Virus record (IMG/VR): IMGVR_UViG_3300023170_000013
Span: 29,944 to 93,943 of that record
Direction: 5' to 3' (one strand)
Origin: a virus
Length of the DNA: 64,000 nt
The notes beneath the pieces are model-generated. The model worked only from the letters and a program-made list of their open reading frames with translations, ran no database searches and was not told where the DNA came from. Below are positions 51,221 through 59,482 of the stretch, one piece after another; position 1 is the first letter of the stretch; every line of letters begins with the position of its first letter. Position numbers and translations under genes: made by a program.

Positions 51221-54202
51221 ATGTCCGCTAAGAATTTTAGATTTAGATCCCCCGGAATTCGAATTGAAGAGATCGATCAAAGCTTCATTGACGAGCCAAT
51301 CCTTTCCAATGTTGGTCCTGTTATTGTTGGGCGTTCCCAGCAAGGGCCTCTGATGAAACCGGTTGTTGTTAGTTCTGTTGATGAGTTTATTCGAGTTTTT
51401 GGCGTTCCTGCTGCTGGAGGAGTTTCAGCAGGGGACGGATGGCGAGATGAAAACACAACTTCCCCCCACTATGGAGCACACGCTGCTGTTGCTTACTTGA
51501 GAAACGCTGCTCCTGTTACTTTTATCCGATTGGGCGGATACCAACACCCACAAGCATCAGAGGCCGGCTATGCTGGTTGGAAAACAACTGATATTACACC
51601 TGATTCTGACTTAGCAGCCAACGGCGGTGCTTATGGCCTTTGGCTGTTACCTTCAGCTTCTAGCGGTGAGCACGGAACAGGCTCTCTTGCTGCTGTTTTC
51701 TACATTGATGAAAAGGCCGGATTGGCTGTCGGACAAGGTTCAGATGCTGCAACTCACTTTTTGGGTAAGTTTACGGGCAAAATGAGCACAGCAGACATTG
51801 ATTTGTATTTTACATCTTCTATCGCTGCTGGATATGATGAAGTTCAGAAAAAACAATATAAAATCTCTTTGAACCCGGATAAGGCAAACTTTATCCGTAA
51901 AGCAATGAACACAAGCCCAGTTGCTTGTAACTCTGCTTTGAATGATAAAAGAGAGCTTTTCTGGGTTGGTGAGACCTTTGAAGACAACATCAAGAAATTG
52001 GCTGATGCAGATTCTAATTCAGACACTCTTGCTTTCATCACAGCGCTGGATAAAGAAACCGAAAACAACAAAGCTGATTATCGTTATCCCGCACAAGCTG
52101 CAAAGACTGGATATGTATTCTCGCAAGACTTGGGAGCAGCCGGCTCTTTTGACCCGATTGATAACCCTCCCCAGAGATTGTTCAGACTTGTTGGCCTGAC
52201 CGAGGGAAGCTGGGCTTCGAAAAACCTTAAAGTTTCTATCTCAAATATTCGATATACTAAAGTGGATTCCGCAGCAGATCCTTATCCTACTTTTAGTGTT
52301 CAGGTTCGCGGGGTTTCTGATCGTGATGATGCTCCAGAAATCTTGGAAGCATTTGATAACCTCAATCTCAATCCTCGTTCTTCTGATTATGTTGCTAGAA
52401 GAATTGGAGATCAATATCTTAAGCTGGATCAGACAACTGATAAATTTGATGTTGTTGGTGAATTTCCAAACCGGTCTCGCTATATTCGAGTTGAAATGCA
52501 CCCAGCCGTAAAGGCAGGTAACGCAAATCCTGAACTGGTTCCGTTTGGCTTCTTGGGGCCGGCTCGACGACAGAAGTTTCAAATTTGTTCTGGCGCTCTT
52601 GATCCTGCGACCGGATATCTTAACTGGTCCGGTTCTTACGCTTCCTCTTCAGTGGCGTATGACATTAACGCGACTGGAGATGTAGATTGCATTGTGTCAA
52701 ACAACGCCGGCGAAAACCAAGCGTTTACTGGTTCCCTAGAGTGGCCTGATTATCTTCTTCGTGTTACTGCCTCTAACGCTACTCGCGGATTGGCGAGAGG
52801 GGCTTACTTTGGTGTTCGAACGACACGCGAAGATACCGGTCGTTACTACTCCAGAGCTTATTTGGACCTTACTTATCCACTGGAAGGCAAAACTGGAGCC
52901 GGAATTGATCCTTGGGAAAAAGGTACTGGAACTGTTCACACTTTCGCATTCTCTTTGGATGACGTTCGACAAGCTTCTTCTTCTGCAAAAGGGTGGCAAG
53001 ATGATGCTGTGTACGCTAATACAAACCGCACAGGCGGCTCTTCTATTTCTGCTACTGGTATTTACTACAAGCCGCAGGGAGCCAACGTTGCAGCAGCCTC
53101 TTGGACGCGCCTTTACAGCAACACTTCCGAAGGTTGGAAGATTGTTTTGGACGCTGGTTATAATAAGTTTACGATGCCTCTCCACGGTGGTTTTGATGGT
53201 CTGGACATCAAACAAAAAGATCCTTTCTCCATCGATGAATTGGACGGTGGCGCTGCAAATGATGGCCGAACAAACTATGCTTGGTACTCCGTCCTCACGG
53301 CTATCAAAATGTTCAAAGATCCTGAGTTCTTGGACGCAGATGTTGCAGCAGTTCCCGGCCTGATGGAACCCAACTTGAACGTTCAACTGGCTGATTATGC
53401 TCGTGAAAGAGGCGATATGCTTGCAGTTCTTGATTTGGATTCTCAATATCGACCGCTTGAAGTTCTCAAACCTTCCGAGGTTGGAACAAACGCGAAAAGA
53501 GGAACTGTTTCTGGTGCAATCAACCACAGACGGGGCGACTTGGCACAGGTCAATCACTCTTATGCTTGCACGTTCTATCCTTGGGTTGATATTGTTGATG
53601 CAAGAAATGACGCAACTGTTACTGTTCCCCCCTCCGTTGCGATGCTTGGCGTGTTTGGGCGAGTTAAACAAACTTCTGATGTTTGGTTTGCTCCGGCAGG
53701 GTTCAACCGAGGTGGTCTTTCCTCCGGTCTGGCTGGTGTGACCGTTGTCAACGTGAAAGATAGATTGACTTCTTCTGAGAGAGATGACCTTTACGATAAC
53801 GGAATTAACCCCATTGCTAACTTCCCCGCAGAAGGTATCGTGGTCTTCGGACAGAAAACCCTTCAACTGGAAAGGTCGGCATTGGATAGGATTAATGTTC
53901 GACGACTGCTTATCTTCCTGAAGCGAAGAATTTCGGCAATTGCAAAAACTGTTCTTTTCGAGCAAAACGTTCAAGCAACGTGGTCTGACTTCTCTAGAAG
54001 AGCAAACGAAGTTCTGGAAGGAGTGAAAGATGGATTGGGTCTGGTAGATTACAGATTTGTCTTGGACAACACAACCACCACACCTGACCTTGTTGACCAA
54101 AACATTCTTTATGCAAAGCTTTTCATTAAACCAGCAAGAGCGATTGAGTTTATTGCTCTGGACTTCATTATCACAAACACTGGTGCAGAGTTTCCAGAAT
54201 AA
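51221..54202 (+). CDS. gp18: Tail sheath protein (gp18-like)
   Basis: A 993-residue contractile sheath subunit. The N-terminus R-S-P-G-I-R-I-E-E-I-D-Q-S and V-G-P-V-I-V-G-R-S-Q-Q-G-P are standard for T4-type sheaths. The conserved C-terminal domain has R-R-L-L-I-F-L-K-R-R-I, F-E-Q-N-V-Q-A-T-W and A-R-A-I-E-F-I-A-L-D-F-I-I. It is larger than T4 gp18 (659), so extra surface domains are inserted in the middle (about residues 120-700). Contraction of this sheath drives the tube into the host. Codon use is closer to the capsid gene than to its other neighbours. Confidence 0.93.
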   Translation: MSAKNFRFRSPGIRIEEIDQSFIDEPILSNVGPVIVGRSQQGPLMKPVVVSSVDEFIRVFGVPAAGGVSAGDGWRDENTTSPHYGAHAAVAYLRNAAPVTFIRLGGYQHPQASEAGYAGWKTTDITPDSDLAANGGAYGLWLLPSASSGEHGTGSLAAVFYIDEKAGLAVGQGSDAATHFLGKFTGKMSTADIDLYFTSSIAAGYDEVQKKQYKISLNPDKANFIRKAMNTSPVACNSALNDKRELFWVGETFEDNIKKLADADSNSDTLAFITALDKETENNKADYRYPAQAAKTGYVFSQDLGAAGSFDPIDNPPQRLFRLVGLTEGSWASKNLKVSISNIRYTKVDSAADPYPTFSVQVRGVSDRDDAPEILEAFDNLNLNPRSSDYVARRIGDQYLKLDQTTDKFDVVGEFPNRSRYIRVEMHPAVKAGNANPELVPFGFLGPARRQKFQICSGALDPATGYLNWSGSYASSSVAYDINATGDVDCIVSNNAGENQAFTGSLEWPDYLLRVTASNATRGLARGAYFGVRTTREDTGRYYSRAYLDLTYPLEGKTGAGIDPWEKGTGTVHTFAFSLDDVRQASSSAKGWQDDAVYANTNRTGGSSISATGIYYKPQGANVAAASWTRLYSNTSEGWKIVLDAGYNKFTMPLHGGFDGLDIKQKDPFSIDELDGGAANDGRTNYAWYSVLTAIKMFKDPEFLDADVAAVPGLMEPNLNVQLADYARERGDMLAVLDLDSQYRPLEVLKPSEVGTNAKRGTVSGAINHRRGDLAQVNHSYACTFYPWVDIVDARNDATVTVPPSVAMLGVFGRVKQTSDVWFAPAGFNRGGLSSGLAGVTVVNVKDRLTSSERDDLYDNGINPIANFPAEGIVVFGQKTLQLERSALDRINVRRLLIFLKRRISAIAKTVLFEQNVQATWSDFSRRANEVLEGVKDGLGLVDYRFVLDNTTTTPDLVDQNILYAKLFIKPARAIEFIALDFIITNTGAEFPE

Positions 54203-54246
54203 TATAAAAGAACTAGTTAATAATAAAAGTAGGAGAATATGAATAA

Positions 54247-54903
54247 ATGGCTAGAACAAAGAATAGATTTTGGCACCAAAGCACAATCCAACCGAAGCGG
54301 CAATTCAAGTTTGTCGCAGAGGTTGGAAACGGTAGGGTTCTTTATCCTTACCTGTTGAGGAAAATTACCCGACCCGAACTTACAATGCCGGACAAACAGC
54401 ACAAGATCTTGGGTCATGAGTTTCATTTTCCCGTTGGAACCCAACAGTGGAATATTGTTAACATTGAGTTTATGGATATTGCAAAAGACTATGCAGACGA
54501 TGGAGATGTTCAAAACGCTGCCTTGTTCCTTCAGAACGCAATTTATGCTGCGGGCTATATTTACCCAAAAAGTCTGCCCGATGCTACCGTTGGTCTTACT
54601 AAGGGGAAAGCAGTAGTTGCTATGAGTAACTTGGAGGTTTTCCAACTGGACGCAGAGAATCGCGTTTTGGAAACTTACACATTCCACAATCCTTTTATCA
54701 CAAAAGTTAACTTTGGTGGTGAATTCTCCTACGATGCAGAAGATTTTGTTATGCCCAATATCGACATTCGCTACGACTGGGCAGAAATTCAGCCGGGACT
54801 TAGGGGTGTTCTTGACCAATCTTACGGCGGTCTCACTTCGGATGCAGACCGGCAAGCAGGTCGCGCAAGAACTTTGAGTGGCGACCGTCTCCCGGACGTT
54901 TAA
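54247..54903 (+). CDS. gp19: Tail tube protein (gp19-like)
   Basis: A 218-residue tube subunit directly after the sheath gene. It has P-K-R-Q-F-K-F-V-A-E-V near the start, Y-L-L-R-K-I-T-R-P-E-L-T-M and a C-terminal V-L-E-T-Y-T-F-H-N-P-F-I-T-K-V-N-F-G, all typical of gp19 proteins that stack as hexamers to form the DNA channel. A GTAGGAG site lies upstream; the nearby ATG seven bases earlier is in another frame. The length is a little above T4 gp19 (163). Confidence 0.9.
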   Translation: MARTKNRFWHQSTIQPKRQFKFVAEVGNGRVLYPYLLRKITRPELTMPDKQHKILGHEFHFPVGTQQWNIVNIEFMDIAKDYADDGDVQNAALFLQNAIYAAGYIYPKSLPDATVGLTKGKAVVAMSNLEVFQLDAENRVLETYTFHNPFITKVNFGGEFSYDAEDFVMPNIDIRYDWAEIQPGLRGVLDQSYGGLTSDADRQAGRARTLSGDRLPDV

Positions 54904-54929
54904 AATAAAATAGACTTATGAGGTGATTA

Positions 54930-55769
54930 ATGTCTTTAAGAAACAATTCAGAACGGCTTGGCGCTCATCCTACTAGCGAAGCGCCGGCTCCTGCCTTTGC
55001 AGAAAATCAATTTTCCTTTGTCCTTCCTACAATGTTTGTTGAACTCCCTTCAAAGGGAGAGTTTTATTTGGAAGGGCACCCTCTCCATGGCTTAGACGCA
55101 GTTGAAATCAGAATGATGACAGCTAAAGATGAAGACCTTTTGACAAACCCTGATTTGATCAAAAAGAAAGTGGTTTTGGATCGCTTGATTCAATCCCTTT
55201 TGGTTGATAAAAGATTAAGGGTTGATGATCTTCTTGTTGGAGACAAGAATGCTATTCTTTTGAATGCCAGAGTTGCAGGGTACGGCTCAGACTATGAAGT
55301 TGAAATTACATGCCCTAGTTGCGGTGCAAAAGAAAAGAAAGAATATGACATTGAAGAATGTCTTCAAACAAAAGAAAGCGAAGAGTTGGAAGAGGCTCAA
55401 AAAACAGAAAGAGGCACTTTTCTTGTTCAGCTTCCTTTGGTTAAGTACACTTGTGAAGTAAAGCTTTTGACAGGTAAAGAAGAAAAGAAGATCTTGAAAA
55501 ACTTTGACTTTAATTCGAAGAAAAAGAAAAACACAACTCTAACAGATCAGTTAAAAGAAACAATCGTTGCCCTCAACGGTGACGAAGACAAGAAAAAGAT
55601 TGAGTTCTTTGTTGATCATATGCCAGCATCGGATGCAAGGTTCTTGAGAAAGGTTTATGATAAATTAGCACCAGATGTTCAAATGGCCACAGAATTTGAA
55701 TGCAGGGAATGCGAACACTTAGAGGTCATTGAGGTGCCTCTCACTGTTGACTTTTTTTGGCCTAAGTGA
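54930..55769 (+). CDS. gp26: gp26-like baseplate hub / tail assembly protein with zinc-ribbon cysteines
   Basis: A 279-residue protein resembling the T4_baseplate (gp26) family: V-E-L-P-S-K-G-E-F-Y near the start, then I-R-M-M-T-A-K-D-E-D-L-L and L-L-V-G-D-K-N-A-I-L. C128-x2-C131 and C258-x2-C261 could form one zinc ribbon. It lies between the tube and tape-measure genes, the standard site of tail assembly chaperones. The gene ends with a run of seven T (55752-55758) and the following frame lacks an ATG, which suggests a frameshifted longer product. Confidence 0.7.
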   Translation: MSLRNNSERLGAHPTSEAPAPAFAENQFSFVLPTMFVELPSKGEFYLEGHPLHGLDAVEIRMMTAKDEDLLTNPDLIKKKVVLDRLIQSLLVDKRLRVDDLLVGDKNAILLNARVAGYGSDYEVEITCPSCGAKEKKEYDIEECLQTKESEELEEAQKTERGTFLVQLPLVKYTCEVKLLTGKEEKKILKNFDFNSKKKKNTTLTDQLKETIVALNGDEDKKKIEFFVDHMPASDARFLRKVYDKLAPDVQMATEFECRECEHLEVIEVPLTVDFFWPK

Positions 55770-55944
55770 TGAATACATCCAGCACGTATACGAAGAGATG
55801 TTTCTCTTGAAGTACCACGGTGGATGGTCTCTTTTTGAACTTTACAACCTACCTATCACCCTCAGAAGATGGTTTCTTCAAAGATTGAATGAAGAGATCG
55901 AACGTCAGAACGAACAGATCGAAAAAGCCTACAAATCTAAATAA
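55747..55944 (+). CDS. Downstream chaperone frame, probably read by frameshift (gp51/GT-like)
   Basis: A short reading frame overlapping the end of the gp26-like gene in the +1 frame. Its conserved-looking part begins G-L-S-D-E-Y-I-Q-H-V-Y-E-E-M-F-L-L-K-Y and continues G-G-W-S-L-F-E-L-Y-N-L-P, then R-R-W-F-L-Q-R-L and a charged helix. No ATG or GTG is available before this part; only TTG codons (55747 and earlier), the nearest with a modest GAGGTG upstream. Either a TTG start or a frameshift at the T-run must be used. Position before the tape measure gene fits the T part of a G-GT chaperone pair. Confidence 0.6.
   Translation: MTFFGLSDEYIQHVYEEMFLLKYHGGWSLFELYNLPITLRRWFLQRLNEEIERQNEQIEKAYKSK
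55751..55759 (+). promoter_or_regulatory. Candidate programmed frameshift site (run of seven T)
   Basis: C-TTTTTTT-G lies four codons before the stop of the gp26-like gene. A +1 (or -2) slip moves ribosomes into the open frame that follows without a start codon, adding 61 residues. Tail assembly chaperone genes of many tailed phages use frameshifting at exactly this genome position. Confidence 0.5.
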
Positions 55945-55957
55945 TCTTACTTCCCAT

Positions 55958-55966
55958 CTATTTATT
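55958..55966 (+). promoter_or_regulatory. CTATTTATT element, candidate late promoter
   Basis: CTATTTATT lies 50 bases before the tape measure ATG at 56008, in a 63-base gap. This is the largest spacing of the set, and its downstream flank (GTGTGG) differs from the others. Confidence 0.45.
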
Positions 55967-56007
55967 GTGTGGTCTATAGAAATGACTAATTTAAGGAACT
56001 TTGTCAA

Positions 56008-58194
56008 ATGGCAGATCAAGATTTTACAAAAATTCAAGCAGATCTACAAAGAGTGATCGCATCAGAAAGAGAACTTTTGAAAGTTAGGGAGGAAAGGCTC
56101 AACCAAAGTAAACAAACCGTAGAAGTGCAGAACAAACTATTAAAAATTGAAACTCAAAGAATAGAAAATGATATACAAGATCGTAAGCTGCAAGCGGACA
56201 TGAAGGATGATGCCAAAGAAAAAGCAGAAATACTTAGAGAGATTGTTGAACTTGAAGAAGAGTTAGAAGAAGCCAACGAAAAACTTAAAAAGTCAGAAGA
56301 AGCTTTACAAGAATCAAAAGAAAGAAACTTTAAAACAACTTTAAAACAGATAGATGTCTACACAAAGTTAGAAAGTGTAATGAAAACACTTAAAAACCCA
56401 TATGCGGCATTGGGGAAAGCTTTAAACTATCTTATCAACCTAAGTATTGCAGCAACAAAGACTTACGACGAACAAAGAGCAGCCCTTGCAAAATTAACTG
56501 GTGGTTTGTCTAGGTATAATCAAGAATTAGCAGATGGAATGAACCAAGCATCTTTGTATGGCGTAACAATGGAAGAATTTGGAAAATCATTCAATGATGC
56601 TGCTGCCGAACTTACTTCTTTTGGCTCCTTGAATGCTAGCACAAGAAAAGAAATTGGTCTATTAGCTGGTCAAATGGGCCGGCTCGGTATGGACAACTTT
56701 TTGAAAAACTTGGAGATGGGAGTTCAAGGTTTGGGTATGACCCAAGATCAGGCAATGGAAACCCAAAAAGAATTGCTTGGGCTGGGTTCTGCGTTGGGGC
56801 CTAAGTTCAAAAAAATGATGGATGCCGACTTCGGACCAGCAATGGAATCTTTGGCTGCTCATACAAAAGGAAAAGCAATTCAAGTTTTCAAAGAGTTGGC
56901 AATCCAATCAAAGAAGACAGGCTTGGAATTGTCAAAATTAAGAGCATTTTCAGAGCAATTTGATACATTTGAAGGTGCTGCCTCTGCCGTTGGAAAGTTG
57001 AATGCTGCTTTAGGTGGGAACTATTTCAATTCTCTGGAGCTTTTAAAAGCATCGGAGTCCGAGAGAGTTGATATTATCCGTCAAGGTATGGCCCTTTCAG
57101 GTAAGAGATTCCAAGATCTTTCTCGTTTTGAAAAGAAGTTTATGGCACAGGCGTTAGGGGTTTCTTCTGTTACAGACGCACAAAAGCTTTTGAGAACAGA
57201 GCAGGAAAAAGAAGCAGAAGAATTGGAAAGGTTAACAAAGCAAGGTGAAAAGTTTGGCCTTTCAGCCGAACAAATGAAAGAGAGAATAAGAGCAACGCAA
57301 AAAGTTTCAGAACAGTTCCAAATGGCAATGCAAAACTTGGCATTTGCCTTCAAACCGGTTATTGATTTTCTTTCAAAGACGGCTAAATACCTAGCAGAGT
57401 TCATGGAAAAGTTTAAAAAAGCAGATCAATCAGGTCGTGCTTTCGCTGCTAGCTTAGGGATACTGGTTATTTCCTTGGTGGCCATCAAATTAGCTTTGAT
57501 GGGTATTAGTAAGGTAGTTGGCCTTATGGGGATCTTTGGGGGCGTAGGTGGTGGAGCAGCAGCAGCCGCAGGTGGTGTAGGGCTTTTAAAATCTCTAGGG
57601 ATTGTTGTATTAGGGTTGGTAGTTGCTGGCGCTGCTTTGTACTTCTTAGGCACTACAATCATGCCTGCTTTGGGCACTGGCTTTAAAAAACTTAGTGAAG
57701 GACTAAAATCATTGGAAACTATTTCATGGGAGGCAATGGGCAAAGCAGCCGCTGGACTGACCGTGATTACGGGTACTATATTTTTATTGGGGAAATTCTT
57801 GACCACGGGATCTCTAGGGATGGGGGCCATTGCCTTTGCAGTAGTAGTAGCCGCTTTTTGGGCCTTGAGTGGTGCGTTGTATGCACTTGGAGGAGGAATT
57901 TCATCCCTAGGTGAGGGGCTCAAATCACTTGAAGGTGTAAGCGCTGAAAAGAGTATAAAAAAATTAGCCAATATTGCGAAACTTGTCAAAGAAATCAACA
58001 CTAGAGGTGCTGATACATTAAAAATTAACTTAAACAAGATCAAAATAGAAGGCGATTTAGATTACACATTCACAGTTGATTTTGACAATATTCCTAAAAG
58101 TCGGCGTGATATGGAAAAGAAACTTGAAAAATTTGTTAAGGAAGTTGCTAAAAACACAAAAGCGATCAATGCAATCAAGGGGTATGGTCGATAA
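56008..58194 (+). CDS. Tape measure protein
   Basis: A 728-residue protein. Residues 1-120 are a long coiled coil rich in Glu, Lys and Gln. The middle is helical with many Ala, and residues about 478-640 contain several hydrophobic segments separated by Gly/Ala-rich turns (L-G-I-L-V-I-S-L-V-A, G-I-V-V-L-G-L-V-V-A-G, A-I-A-F-A-V-V-V-A-A-F-W). This architecture sets tail length and forms a channel in the inner membrane during injection. It follows the chaperone genes and precedes baseplate genes, the usual order. In T4 the function belongs to gp29. Confidence 0.8.
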   Translation: MADQDFTKIQADLQRVIASERELLKVREERLNQSKQTVEVQNKLLKIETQRIENDIQDRKLQADMKDDAKEKAEILREIVELEEELEEANEKLKKSEEALQESKERNFKTTLKQIDVYTKLESVMKTLKNPYAALGKALNYLINLSIAATKTYDEQRAALAKLTGGLSRYNQELADGMNQASLYGVTMEEFGKSFNDAAAELTSFGSLNASTRKEIGLLAGQMGRLGMDNFLKNLEMGVQGLGMTQDQAMETQKELLGLGSALGPKFKKMMDADFGPAMESLAAHTKGKAIQVFKELAIQSKKTGLELSKLRAFSEQFDTFEGAASAVGKLNAALGGNYFNSLELLKASESERVDIIRQGMALSGKRFQDLSRFEKKFMAQALGVSSVTDAQKLLRTEQEKEAEELERLTKQGEKFGLSAEQMKERIRATQKVSEQFQMAMQNLAFAFKPVIDFLSKTAKYLAEFMEKFKKADQSGRAFAASLGILVISLVAIKLALMGISKVVGLMGIFGGVGGGAAAAAGGVGLLKSLGIVVLGLVVAGAALYFLGTTIMPALGTGFKKLSEGLKSLETISWEAMGKAAAGLTVITGTIFLLGKFLTTGSLGMGAIAFAVVVAAFWALSGALYALGGGISSLGEGLKSLEGVSAEKSIKKLANIAKLVKEINTRGADTLKINLNKIKIEGDLDYTFTVDFDNIPKSRRDMEKKLEKFVKEVAKNTKAINAIKGYGR

Positions 58195-58206
58195 AGGAGT
58201 AGAGAA

Positions 58207-59136
58207 GTGGCAAAAGAATTTAAAGATGGGTTAAGAACAGGTGGAACAGATGTCTTCTCTAATAATGGTATATACTTAGAGTTTTATCATATTCCAACAA
58301 ACAAATCAATCAAGTTTAAAGCTTATATAACAAACTATAATGAAACTTATGACACTTCTTTTGATCCTGTTGATGTGTATGGACGATTAGATCCAATTAC
58401 AATCTACAAAGGAACTAAAAGAACAATCTCTTTAGGATGGGATGTTGTAGCAGAAACAGAAGCAGAGGCATACACAAACCTTCAAAGAGTTCAAAAATAC
58501 ATTCAAATGATGTATCCTCGCTACAATGAGTATGTATACGGAAGTGGGAAATCAAGTTACTCTGTTTCAGTTGTTGGCGCACCTCCGCTTTTGAAAATGA
58601 AGTTTATCAACCTTATTGCAGATTCTTCCAGATCTTCTTTCCAAAAGGTGGAAGAAGAGTTGGACACCAAGCGCGATCTAAACTCTGTTGGAGTTGGCCC
58701 ATCTAGAGAGGCAGGCGGAAGTACTCCGTTTGAAGATATTAAACAAAAATTACTATCAAGCTTGTATCTTGGTGCAGAATCGTATCTTGGTGCAGAATCT
58801 GTACGAAAATCCAATCTTATAAAGTTTGGATACACTCACGGAACAGCAAAAACACACGGTATCATTGTTGCTCCGGGCTCTTTGACTGTTGATAATCACA
58901 TTCACGATGAAGGTTCTCTTATTCGCTCTATAAATTGTGGTGTTGCTGTTTTGCCAACAAAAATTTCACTGGCAACCACTTATACAGTAATTCACAATCA
59001 CGATCTTGGAGAATCTGATAGGTATTCAGTTGAAACAAAAGGTAAGAAAGTAAACAGGAAGTTTAAAAATAAAAGTAGAAGGTTCCAACATTTCCCATAC
59101 GGAGCCCAAAGAGATATCAAGAGGTTGAAAAACTAA
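58207..59136 (+). CDS. Tail tube-baseplate junction protein (gp48/gp54-like)
   Basis: A 309-residue protein with GTG start at 58207 after AAAGGAG. I-K-F-K-A-Y-I-T-N-Y-N-E-T-Y followed by V-Y-G-R-L-D-P-I-T and K-R-T-I-S-L-G-W-D-V resembles the T4 gp54/gp48 tube-initiating proteins that sit on the hub and nucleate the tube. It contains an 18-base tandem duplication giving Y-L-G-A-E-S twice. It is placed right after the tape measure and coupled (TAATG) to a gp53-like gene, which supports the baseplate role. Confidence 0.65.
   Translation: MAKEFKDGLRTGGTDVFSNNGIYLEFYHIPTNKSIKFKAYITNYNETYDTSFDPVDVYGRLDPITIYKGTKRTISLGWDVVAETEAEAYTNLQRVQKYIQMMYPRYNEYVYGSGKSSYSVSVVGAPPLLKMKFINLIADSSRSSFQKVEEELDTKRDLNSVGVGPSREAGGSTPFEDIKQKLLSSLYLGAESYLGAESVRKSNLIKFGYTHGTAKTHGIIVAPGSLTVDNHIHDEGSLIRSINCGVAVLPTKISLATTYTVIHNHDLGESDRYSVETKGKKVNRKFKNKSRRFQHFPYGAQRDIKRLKN
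58764..58799 (+). repeat. Exact tandem 18-base repeat inside the junction-protein gene
   Basis: Two identical 18-base units (58764-58781 and 58782-58799) encode Y-L-G-A-E-S twice in frame. The lack of any difference between copies suggests a recent slippage event in this lineage. Confidence 0.9.
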
Positions 59137-59480
59137 TGCCAAGGAACAAAGAGTTAGGAAGAGGAAACTTTCTTGTAACAAAGTTTGATATGTTTAAACA
59201 AGTCAGCGAAAGAAGAAATATGGAAGCAATTGAATTCTCTTCAAATCTACGCTTCAATCCCATTCCAGAAAGTGTTGAAAGTCTTCTTTCTTATTATGAG
59301 CACGAATGGAAAAGAGGGGACAAGTTTTATAAATTGGCAGATCTTTATTATGGAGATGTTGACTATTGGTGGATCATCCCACTCTTCAACAATAAACCAA
59401 CTGAATTTCATTTCAAAGCAGGTGACAAAATATTAGTTCCAGTTGAAATTGACTTTTTAATTGAACAGTATGGGTTTTAA
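59136..59480 (+). CDS. gp53: Baseplate wedge protein with LysM-like domain (gp53-like)
   Basis: A 114-residue protein. Residues about 50-110 form a LysM-like fold as in T4 gp53: W-K-R-G-D-K-F-Y-K-L-A-D-L-Y-Y-G-D, then Y-W-W-I-I-P-L-F-N-N-K-P and G-D-K-I-L-V-P. gp53 is the small clamp of the wedge that binds the hub. It shares a base with the stop of the preceding gene, and the next gene follows after 2 bases. Confidence 0.8.
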   Translation: MPRNKELGRGNFLVTKFDMFKQVSERRNMEAIEFSSNLRFNPIPESVESLLSYYEHEWKRGDKFYKLADLYYGDVDYWWIIPLFNNKPTEFHFKAGDKILVPVEIDFLIEQYGF

Positions 59481-59482
59481 AA

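Noticed and set aside
52736-54100. A 454-codon open frame on the - strand opposite the tail sheath gene
   Set aside because: It lies wholly inside the sheath gene, has no ribosome site or promoter, its translation is rich in Cys, Arg and Ser with no domain, and it follows from the codon bias of the sense strand.
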